Program-made: the position numbers and the translations under genes
The notes under the pieces: generated by a model
What the model saw: the letters and a program-made list of their open reading frames with translations, nothing else
What the model was told of the DNA's origin: nothing
Databases searched by the model: none
Origin: Rhodospirillaceae bacterium
GTDB lineage: Bacteria > Pseudomonadota > Alphaproteobacteria > Rhodospirillales > UBA2165
Direction of reading: 5' to 3'
Length of the DNA stretch: 37,469 nt
Assembly: GCA_018674495.1 (NCBI GenBank)
Contig: JABHAA010000088.1
Location: forward strand, 1 to 37,469
In this document: positions 19,860 to 26,343 of the stretch, piece by piece
How the letters are laid out: each line of letters begins with the position of its first letter
Numbering within the stretch: the first letter of the stretch is position 1

Positions 19860-20864
19860 GTGATCAATGCGGCCATGGTAGGGCTCGGCTGGTGGGGCCG
19901 GTATATTGTTGGACGGTTTTCCGGCGAAAATGAAAGTCAGCATCTTCGCTTTCGGCGCGTCGTCGATATCGATGCCGCCGCTGCGCAAGGCTTCGCCGAT
20001 GATCACGGGCTTGAATTGTCCGCCGATCTCGATGCCGCGCTGGCCGATGACCAAATCGACGCGGTCATTATCGCCACCCCCAACAGCCTGCACGGCGCCC
20101 AGATTGCCGCGGCCGCGGCGGCGCACAAGCACGTGTTTTGCGAAAAGCCGCTGGATTTGACCCACGCCGCGGCCGAGGCCTCTCTGGCGGCCTGCAAAAA
20201 TGCTGGCATTGTCCTCGGCATCGGCCATGAGCGCCGCTTCGAGCCGGCCATGGTCGCTCTCAAACACATGCTGGAGGCCGGCGAATTGGGCACCGTCATG
20301 CATCTAGAGGCGAGCTTCAATCACGATAAACTGGTCGATCTGCCGGCCGATAATTGGCGCGCATCGGCGACCGAGGCGCCAGCCGCCAGCCTGACCGCAA
20401 CCGGCGTCCATATGACCGATGCGTTCCTGCATTTTCATGGGGATATCGAAACGGTTTATGCGCTCACCGGCAATTGGGCGGCGAATTTTCAGTCGGGCGA
20501 TTTGTTGTCGGTGCAGCTTCGCTTCAAAGACGGCGCCACCGGCTATATCAATTCCATCTTGTCGTCGCCCCTGTTCAGTTATTTCCGCGTCTTCGGCACC
20601 AAGGGCTGGGTGCAGGTGAGCGATTCCGCCCATCCCAGCGAGGCAGGTGTTTCCACCATGACCATCTGCCGGGGCGAGGGCGATCTGGAAACCCGGGAGT
20701 TCCAGTCCATCGATACGGTGCGCGCCAATCTGGAGGCCTTTGCCATGGCCGCCGCCGGCGGTGCGCCCTATCCGTTCTCAGGGCCTGAGTTGACCGGCAA
20801 TATCGCCGTCTTCGAAGCCATCTGCGCCTCAGTGAATTCGGGCGCGCCAGAGCCCGTGGGCTGA
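19860..20864 (+). CDS. Gfo/Idh/MocA family NAD(P)-dependent oxidoreductase
   Basis: 334 residues from a GTG start; GGGGGAG at about 19845-19851 lies 8 bases upstream, which decides this start because the nearby ATG at 19852 reads straight into a stop. Residues 5-16 (AMVGLGWWGRYI) form a Rossmann dinucleotide-binding turn, IIATPNSLHG (70-79) follows, and CEKPLDL carries the family EKP motif (95-97), whose Lys is catalytic in relatives. The C-terminal half is the usual alpha/beta substrate domain. The family oxidises or reduces sugars, inositols and similar polyols; the substrate cannot be told. It is followed 180 bases later by the M24 gene in the same direction. Confidence 0.9.
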   Translation: MINAAMVGLGWWGRYIVGRFSGENESQHLRFRRVVDIDAAAAQGFADDHGLELSADLDAALADDQIDAVIIATPNSLHGAQIAAAAAAHKHVFCEKPLDLTHAAAEASLAACKNAGIVLGIGHERRFEPAMVALKHMLEAGELGTVMHLEASFNHDKLVDLPADNWRASATEAPAASLTATGVHMTDAFLHFHGDIETVYALTGNWAANFQSGDLLSVQLRFKDGATGYINSILSSPLFSYFRVFGTKGWVQVSDSAHPSEAGVSTMTICRGEGDLETREFQSIDTVRANLEAFAMAAAGGAPYPFSGPELTGNIAVFEAICASVNSGAPEPVG

Positions 20865-20960
20865 GTGCAATTGGCCATATACTAGGCGGTAGCAAAGACA
20901 CCTTGCGGTCTCCCCAATGCCGCTTGCACCGGCCAATCTATTAATTTATGCATTGTCTTC

Positions 20961-21043
20961 TATAAGAGTTGGGCGCGCCTTTCTGGGATACTGAAATATT
21001 CAGGCGCCCCCCGTGTTTCGCCGTGCAGTTTAGGAGGAAAGTT
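20961..21043 (+). promoter_or_regulatory. Leader of the M24 gene: candidate -10, hairpin and strong ribosome site
   Basis: TATAAG at 20961-20966 could be a -10 element, though no good -35 is seen. GGGCGCGCC (20971-20979) can pair with GGCGCCC (21003-21009) with a small bulge, enclosing a second short hairpin CTGAA-ATA-TTCAG. TAGGAGGAAAG just before the ATG at 21045 is a near-perfect Shine-Dalgarno. I do not recognise a known riboswitch class. Confidence 0.35.
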
Positions 21044-21044
21044 T

Positions 21045-22298
21045 ATGAGGTCTGGCAAAGCAAATTTCGGAATCACCGGCGTCGATTGGCAACAACGCAT
21101 CAATTGGGACCGGCTTCGCAAATACCGGGTCGAGCGCGCCCGCGAACGCATGAAGGCGGCTGGTCTTGGCGCCTTGTTGCTGATGTATGATGAGAACGTT
21201 CGCTATGTCACCAGCACCCTGACTCCTGGCTGGAACCGCCTCAAACCGGGCCTTCGTTATGCCATGCTGTGCGGCGACGGCGAGCCGATCATTTTTGAAC
21301 AAGGCGACATCGGCACCCAGATCGCCCGCCATGCACCCTGGATTCCAGAAGAGAACATCCGCTATTCCTACGCGTGGATCAAAGGCGCCGCTGGCCCCGC
21401 ATCCACCCAGCAGGTCAAGAAGTTCATCGACGCTGCCAAGTACGAAATGAAACGCCACGGCGTTGAAGGCGAAAAGCTGGGCGTCGATTTCATCGACATC
21501 AACATGCTGAAAGCGTTCGAAGAAGAGGGCATCACCTGGGCCGACGGTATGAGCCCAATGATGGAAGCCCGTGCCGTCAAGAACGAGGACGAGCACGAAT
21601 GCATGCGTATCGTCGGCGCCATTGGCGATGCCGCCCACTGGGAATGCATGAAGTTCTTGGAGCCGGGCATCACCGAAAATCAGGTCACCGCCCACATCAT
21701 GCAATTCCTCTACAACATTCCGGGCATGGAAGACGTGGAAGACGTGATCGTGTCCTCGGGCCCCAACACTTGGCCCAACTGGCGCAACTTCTCCGACCGC
21801 ATCATCCAGCCGGGCGATATCGTCTTTATGGATTTGGCGGCGCTTACCTGGAACGGCTACAAGTCGTGCTACTACCGCACCTATTGCGTTGGGGCCGAGC
21901 CCACCCAGGAGCAGAAAGACTATTACGCCAAGGCGTTGGATTGGCTGCAAGGCTCCATCGACGCGGTAAAAGTTGGCGCCACCACCCGCGACATTGCATC
22001 CAAATGGCCGTCGGCGAAAGAAGCCTGGGGCTATGAGGAAGAAGACCAGGCGGCTGCCAACCTTTGGGGCCACGGCCTCGGCCTCGCCCAGTACGACCCG
22101 CCGGTAATCTCGCGTATTTGGTCCATGGATCATCCCATCGAGATTCAGGAAGGCATGGTCTTCGCGCTCGAAACCCAGCACGGCAAGCCGCTGGAATGGG
22201 GCGTTCGCATCGAAGAAATGGTCATCGTTCATGCGGACGAGACCGAACTGATTACCCATTTCCCCATCGACCGGATCATGCCGGTGAAGGTGATTTAA
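21045..22298 (+). CDS. M24 (creatinase / Xaa-Pro peptidase-like) family protein
   Basis: 417 residues, start fixed by AGGAGG. The N-terminal domain (about 20-175) is creatinase-like (ENVRYVTSTLTPGW). The pita-bread domain (about 180-410) has VFMDLAALTWNGYKSCYYRT, WGHGLGLAQYDPP, ALETQHG and GVRIEEMVIV. Compared with dinuclear M24 peptidases, Asp263, His343, Glu376 and Glu390 are kept, but the second metal Asp of the GYxxD motif is Cys275, and the HExP segment reads YDPP. The family includes Xaa-Pro aminopeptidases, metal-free creatinases and the DMSP lyase DddP; the altered site points away from an ordinary aminopeptidase. The substrate is unknown. It ends at a hairpin terminator (22323-22352). 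Confidence 0.87.
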   Translation: MRSGKANFGITGVDWQQRINWDRLRKYRVERARERMKAAGLGALLLMYDENVRYVTSTLTPGWNRLKPGLRYAMLCGDGEPIIFEQGDIGTQIARHAPWIPEENIRYSYAWIKGAAGPASTQQVKKFIDAAKYEMKRHGVEGEKLGVDFIDINMLKAFEEEGITWADGMSPMMEARAVKNEDEHECMRIVGAIGDAAHWECMKFLEPGITENQVTAHIMQFLYNIPGMEDVEDVIVSSGPNTWPNWRNFSDRIIQPGDIVFMDLAALTWNGYKSCYYRTYCVGAEPTQEQKDYYAKALDWLQGSIDAVKVGATTRDIASKWPSAKEAWGYEEEDQAAANLWGHGLGLAQYDPPVISRIWSMDHPIEIQEGMVFALETQHGKPLEWGVRIEEMVIVHADETELITHFPIDRIMPVKVI

Positions 22299-22322
22299 GG
22301 GATATTAGGAAACGCAACGATC

Positions 22323-22362
22323 GGGGGCATGGATGGCAACGTCCGTGCCCCCGTATCTATTT
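22323..22362 (+). terminator. Intrinsic terminator after the M24 gene
   Basis: GGGGGCATGGA (22323-22333) pairs with TCCGTGCCCCC (22342-22352), 11 bp with one T-G wobble, around an 8-base loop, followed by the T-rich GTATCTATTTG. It lies 24 bases after the stop and just before the next gene's ribosome site. Confidence 0.65.
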
Positions 22363-22380
22363 GAATAGGTGTTCAAGCGC

Positions 22381-23673
22381 ATGAGCGATCTTGTCGTTCC
22401 ACTATCGTCGTCCGATGCCGCCGATGCCGATCTGTTCGGCCCGAAAGCCGCCAATCAGGCCGCGCTCGGCCTGGCCGGCCTGCCGATTCCGGATGGCTTT
22501 TGCCTGAGCGCCGATGCCTACCGGCTGCAATTGCGCACCGCTGGCGTCGATAAGGCCATTGCCAAATTGCCGTCGGCGGATTTGATGGAATCCCGCCACC
22601 TTACCAACGAAATTCGTATTGGCCTGTTCGATAGCGCCATCGCGCCGGAAATCCTGGACCCTCTCAAGGCCGCCCGCCAGGAACTTGAAGACCGGGCTGG
22701 CGTGCCCCTGGTGGTGCGCTCTTCGGCCCTGGTCGAAGACCGGGAAGGCTCCAGCTTTGCCGGACAATTCGAAAGTTTTCTAGGGCTTGATGGCGAGGTC
22801 GAGTTCCTGACTGCGGTGCGCGCCTGTTGGGCGGCGCTCTGGTCGGTGCGCGCCTTACGCTATATGGGCAGCCACGAGATCGATCCCTCGGGAACGGCGA
22901 TGGCGCTCCTCATCCAGCCCTTGATCGAAGCGGTATCGTCCGGCGGCGGGCTTAGCCAGACCGCCGATGGCGGCATGATTTTGAGCGCCACCTGGGGCCT
23001 CGGCGAGGCGATCGCCCAAGGCGAAGTGGTGCCCGACCGCTACGAGCTGGACGCGGACGCCGCGATCAGCCACGTAGACACCGGCCGCAAGACCCACAAG
23101 ATCGGCTGCCACTTGCACGAGGCGGAGCATCATCATACGGGCGTTGTGGCCAAGGAATTGGTTTCCGAGCGCTGCCTCAACGATACCCAAGTGATCGAAC
23201 TGGCCGGCCATTTGAAAAAGGCCGAAGCGATGATCGGCATGGCCGCGGAAATTGAATGGGCGCGGGATGAAGCCGGCTTCAAAATGCTGCAAGTGCGCCC
23301 GTTGCAGATGGAAATCTCCGAAGTGCCCGACGAATTATGGCTGAACCGTCCCGGCCTCAAGGGCCATCCAGCGGGCATCGGCTGGGGCCAGGGCAAGGCC
23401 TGCGTCATCAATTGCGAGTGCGAACTGGCCCGCGTCGGGCCCGGCGACATTCTGGTAACCACGGTGGCCGGCCCGACATTAAGCCAGATTTTACCGATGG
23501 TATCGGGCGTCGTCGCCGAATTGGGCGGCTCCACCTCGCACTTGGCGTCTCTGGCCCGCGAGCGCGGCATCCCCATGGTCCTCGGCGTGCAAGACGCCAC
23601 CAGCCAAATCCCCGACGGCAGCCAGGTGGCGGTCGATGGGGTGGCGGGGACAGTCAGGTGGATCGCGGAGTAG
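22381..23673 (+). CDS. Compact PEP-synthase-like phosphotransferase (ATP-grasp plus phospho-His domain)
   Basis: 430 residues from ATG 22381, preferred over GTG 22369 because TAGGTG lies 9 bases before the ATG. Residues about 15-320 match the PEP/pyruvate-binding ATP-grasp domain of PEP synthase and PPDK: GPKAANQAALGLAGLPIPDGF, PLVVRSSALVEDREGSSFAGQFES, and IEWARDEAGFKMLQVRPLQ. Residues about 350-428 are the swivelling phosphohistidine domain, with the phosphorylated His387 in ELGGSTSHLASLARERGIP. The C-terminal PEP/pyruvate TIM barrel (PEP synthase about 800 residues) and the central substrate domain of rifampicin phosphotransferase are both missing, so an acceptor domain must come from another protein, or the substrate is bound between these two domains. 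It converges on the CMD operon with a 4-base gap. Confidence 0.85.
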   Translation: MSDLVVPLSSSDAADADLFGPKAANQAALGLAGLPIPDGFCLSADAYRLQLRTAGVDKAIAKLPSADLMESRHLTNEIRIGLFDSAIAPEILDPLKAARQELEDRAGVPLVVRSSALVEDREGSSFAGQFESFLGLDGEVEFLTAVRACWAALWSVRALRYMGSHEIDPSGTAMALLIQPLIEAVSSGGGLSQTADGGMILSATWGLGEAIAQGEVVPDRYELDADAAISHVDTGRKTHKIGCHLHEAEHHHTGVVAKELVSERCLNDTQVIELAGHLKKAEAMIGMAAEIEWARDEAGFKMLQVRPLQMEISEVPDELWLNRPGLKGHPAGIGWGQGKACVINCECELARVGPGDILVTTVAGPTLSQILPMVSGVVAELGGSTSHLASLARERGIPMVLGVQDATSQIPDGSQVAVDGVAGTVRWIAE

Positions 23674-23677
23674 AGGC

Positions 23678-24178
23678 TTAGCCCGCTACCTTCAACCCAA
23701 TCGCCCGGGTGAAAACCTGCATGCCATAGTGGAACGCGATGAAGGTGCCGATTTCCATGATCTCGGCTTCGCTGTAATGGCTTTTGCCTTCGGCGTAGAA
23801 CGCGGTATCTACGGATTTGGGTTTGGTGTACATCAGCTTGGCATACCGAAGCGCCCATTTTTCCGGGGCTGAAAACCGCGCGTCGGCTTCGAAATCGCCG
23901 CAGCCGGCTTCGATCATTTCTTCGGTAAGGCCCGCCGCCGCCGCCGGTTTGGAGCGTAGGGTTCCGAAATAGGGATCGCCGGCCTGGCGCGCCAGCATGA
24001 TGCGGATGATCTCTTTCAGCTTGTGATCTACCGCGCCGTCCACGTGGCTGCGGGTGAGGGAATCGAACAAGGCTTCGGTATAGCCGGGCACTTGGCTCAA
24101 CACCCGGATGAAGTTTTCGTCGACGGCGCCAAGCTCGACCGCTTGGGCGCGTATTTTGTCCAGCTTGGCTTCGCTCAC
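23678..24178 (-). CDS. Carboxymuconolactone decarboxylase/AhpD-like protein without CxxC
   Basis: 166 residues from a GTG start 3 bases after the stop of the upstream selenoprotein gene, so translation is probably coupled. The all-helical CMD fold is clear: VDHKLKEIIRIMLARQAGDPYFGTLRS followed by EKWALRYAKLMYTKP and YSEAEIMEIGTFIAFHYGMQVFTRAIGL. In AhpD-like redox members the DPYFG segment is CxxCG; here both redox positions are lost (Asp and Phe). It aligns along its length with the upstream gene (both have GAVDHKLKEIIR and HYSEAEIxELGxFIxF). It may be a structural partner subunit, or a CMD enzyme using other residues. Function unknown. Confidence 0.85.
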   Translation of the reverse strand: MSEAKLDKIRAQAVELGAVDENFIRVLSQVPGYTEALFDSLTRSHVDGAVDHKLKEIIRIMLARQAGDPYFGTLRSKPAAAAGLTEEMIEAGCGDFEADARFSAPEKWALRYAKLMYTKPKSVDTAFYAEGKSHYSEAEIMEIGTFIAFHYGMQVFTRAIGLKVAG

Positions 24179-24181
24179 GTC

Positions 24182-24874
24182 CTATTCCGCCGCTTTGTCC
24201 GGGGCGGCCGAGCGCTGCACGGCGCCGTCCAGATGCGAGATGGGATTGTCGCCATAGATGCGCCGGCTCTCATCCTGGTCTACCAGCCGCCCGTCGGGGG
24301 TGAACATGGGATAGAAATCCAGGCTGCCGAAAAAAGTATGGTAGCCGATATTGAAGCCGATGAAGGCGCCAAGCTCGATAATCTCAGCCTCCGAATAATG
24401 TTCGGCCAACTCTGCGTAAATGGTGGAGCCGATTTTTTCAGGCGCATTGGCCATCAAGTCCGAATAGCGCAAAGCCACCCGGTCGGCATCGGAAATTTTT
24501 TCGCTGGTCTCGAAATTATCGATACCGTCGTCGATCTGGTCTTCCGTCAAACCCTGCTGCTTCGCCGAAGCAGACCGGACATTGCCTCAATAATTACAAT
24601 CGGCCATGCGCGATAATTGGACGCGAATGATCTCCTTCAGTTTGTGATCGACGGCGCCGGTGGAAAACACCGTGCCCCAGGCCACATACATGGATTTGGA
24701 CAGGGCCGGATTGTGGCCCATCATGGCGTGGAAGGCCGGGTCCGGCGCCCGCTGTTTCAGGCATTGCCTGACATAGGGTTCCAGCGGGCCCTGTTGCAGT
24801 TCGTCCACGTCCAGCATTGTGATGTTCGGCATCGGTTGATCCATTTGTTGCCAAGGTCCCGGACCATGCCACAT
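24182..24874 (-). CDS. AhpD/CMD-like selenoprotein, CxxU motif (in-frame TGA read as Sec)
   Basis: One reading frame runs through an internal TGA at 24589-24587. Before it the protein reads KLKEIIRVQLSRMADCNY and after it GNVRSASAKQQGLTEDQIDDG. CMD/AhpD relatives have CNYCGNVRS here, so the TGA replaces exactly the second Cys of CxxC, giving CxxU (Cys93, Sec96 from ATG 24874). A bacterial SECIS-like hairpin follows (24557-24573). AhpD-like proteins with CxxU are, to my knowledge, a known bacterial selenoprotein family; the role is thiol redox or peroxide reduction. The length is 230 residues with Sec. The start is uncertain: in-frame ATGs at 24931, 24874, 24844 and 24832; 24931 would overlap the divergent transporter's ATG. 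The downstream half is well conserved (YSEAEIIELGAFIGFNIGYHTFF), which argues against a decaying pseudogene. Ordinary gene callers will split or truncate it. Confidence 0.82.
24557..24589 (-). promoter_or_regulatory. Bacterial SECIS-like hairpin behind the Sec TGA
   Basis: In the mRNA, UGA (24589-24587) is followed by 13 bases and then CUGCUUC-GGC-GAAGCAG, a perfect 7-bp stem (24573-24567 with 24563-24557) whose apical loop begins with G. The loop is 20 bases from the UGA. Published bacterial SECIS rules ask for a G among the first two loop bases and 16-37 bases from UGA to the loop; both are met. A weaker lower stem (GUCC with GGGU) can extend it. Confidence 0.7.
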
Positions 24875-24929
24875 CGATCCTTGTATTTCCAGCCATGGGC
24901 TGGTCACATGATCGGGACTGGAGATATTC

Positions 24930-25814
24930 ATGGCGGCGGCAGGTTTCTTCGAGGGGCGCAGATTTGGCACAGGATTGGCGCTGGTTTCAGCGGTCTTCTT
25001 CGCCCTCTCTAACACCATTGTGCGCGCCGCCTATGACGGCGGCAGCGATCCCATTTCGGTGTCCGGGACCCGTTTTTTTCTGCCGTTCGTGATCTTGGCC
25101 GTGTTTGCACTTTGGCGCGGCAACCCGCTTATTCTGCCCCGCCGGGAAGGCGTTTGGGCGCTTGGGCTCGGCGTCGTCACGGCGCTTTATACGGTATCAC
25201 TTTTAACCGCCCTCGGCCGCTTGCCGGTGGGTATCGCCATATTGGTGTTCTATCTATTTCCGATCCTCACCATCGCCATCAGCGCCCTCATGGGCTGGAC
25301 GAAATTATCGGCGCGGACGGCGGGCGCCGCGCTGGTGGCCTTAGCGGGGCTGGTCTTTGCCCTTGGGGTGCGCATCAATGATTACGATTTGGGCGGCATC
25401 GGGCTGGCGGCGGCGGCGGCACTGGGCCTGGCCATTGTCTCGGCGGTTTCGGGCCGGGTGATCGGCAGATCCGATCCGGTGCGCGCCACCATCTATATGG
25501 CGGTGGGCGCGACGGTTCCGCTGCTGGGCATGGTCGCGTGGGCCGGCGGTTTTAACTGGCCCGCCACCGACGCCGGCTGGGCCGGGCTAATTATCAACAA
25601 CATCCTCTACGCGGCTGCCATGATCGGATTTTTCGTGGCCATCAGCCGGGTTGGCCCGCCGATGGTGGCCACCATGTCGAACCTGGAGCCGCTGGTCGCC
25701 ATCACGGCGGCGTTTTTGTTATTCGATCAGAGCCTGGCGCCCCTGCAACTGGCCGGCGCCGCCGTGGTTGTGGTTGCGCTCATCGTTGCCGCGCGCCCGG
25801 CCCAGGCCAGTTGA
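24930..25814 (+). CDS. EamA-family (drug/metabolite superfamily) transporter
   Basis: 294 residues, ATG 24930 with GGAG 7 bases upstream. About ten hydrophobic segments are visible, beginning TGLALVSAVFFALSNTIV and ending in LQLAGAAVVVVALIVAA, arranged as two five-helix halves. The second half has the usual NNILYAAAMIGFFVAIS and VATMSNLEPLVAITAAFLLF motifs of EamA exporters. It sits in the inner membrane and likely exports small metabolites; the substrate is unknown. It is divergent from the selenoprotein gene, and its ATG overlaps an in-frame ATG of that gene on the other strand, so the promoter must lie inside the other gene's 5' region. Confidence 0.9.
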   Translation: MAAAGFFEGRRFGTGLALVSAVFFALSNTIVRAAYDGGSDPISVSGTRFFLPFVILAVFALWRGNPLILPRREGVWALGLGVVTALYTVSLLTALGRLPVGIAILVFYLFPILTIAISALMGWTKLSARTAGAALVALAGLVFALGVRINDYDLGGIGLAAAAALGLAIVSAVSGRVIGRSDPVRATIYMAVGATVPLLGMVAWAGGFNWPATDAGWAGLIINNILYAAAMIGFFVAISRVGPPMVATMSNLEPLVAITAAFLLFDQSLAPLQLAGAAVVVVALIVAARPAQAS

Positions 25815-26343
25815 TCTCAATCAAGGGCCATCCCAACGGGCGCGCCTTTGGACCGCCACCCGGCTACTACCCCTGGTAGGCTGACCTGAAATACGGCACA
25901 AGCCCGCGACATATTTCGCCAAAAACGACCATACCGTTTCATTACTTTTCCTAACGGTTTCTTACGGTTCCTTACGGTCTTCGGTGTCATAACTGGCACC
26001 TAGCCGGGCTTTGTCGGTATTAGGCACCTTTACGGTTCACGAACACATGCACTGCCCGGCGTGGGATCAATTCTTCCTATTCACAATGTTCAAGAGCACT
26101 TCTTATTAGTTAGTCTATGGATCGGCCCGCGCAAGGGGCAAACGCAAATACCTGTGATAAATTTGCCAACGATCGGCCAAAATGTGATCTCCGAGGCATC
26201 TATCAGAAACTGTCGCGGTGTGGGCTGGCAACCGGTATATCGTTGCCCTCTCTTGTAACGGGAAATGATTCATAATATTCTTGGCATTATTGCAACGGTC
26301 AGGCTTAATAGTGCAAGTGTTTTGCCAATTAGGATAACAAGCA
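25815..26343 (+). other. Intergenic stretch at the left edge of the AT-rich island
   Basis: 529 bases without a convincing gene. Bases 25815-25910 are GC-rich like the flanking chromosome; from about 25915 the base composition falls to that of the NACHT gene. It holds the 10-bp phased repeats (25931-25980) and two GGCACC copies (about 25997 and 26024). No tRNA or integrase remnant was recognised. AGGATAACAAGCA directly before ATG 26344 gives that gene a Shine-Dalgarno with 9-base spacing; TTGGCA (about 26280) with TAATAG 19 bases later is only a weak promoter candidate. Confidence 0.6.
25931..25980 (+). repeat. 10-bp phased short repeats (YTWACGGTTY)
   Basis: CTAACGGTTT, CTTACGGTTC and CTTACGGTCT follow one another without gaps (25951-25980), preceded by a diverged ATTACTTTTC unit and an inverted ATACCGTTTC (25931-25940). 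A further CTTTACGGTTC lies near 26029. The helical-turn spacing resembles an operator array in which a protein would bind one face of the DNA. Confidence 0.5.

Noticed and set aside
24182..24874. Reading the TGA-interrupted CMD gene as a pseudogene or two separate genes
   Set aside because: The only interruption is a TGA at a redox Cys position, sequence on both sides is conserved, and a SECIS-like hairpin follows. The pseudogene reading stays possible until selenocysteine genes are shown.
25817..25999. 60-codon minus-strand frame over the phased repeats
   Set aside because: It straddles the composition boundary, shows no family and is explained by chance in GC-rich DNA.
26117..26275. 52-codon plus-strand frame (MDRPAQGANANTCDKFAN...) before the NACHT gene
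   Set aside because: No Shine-Dalgarno, no recognisable family and weak coding character; overlapping frames on the other strand are equally unconvincing.
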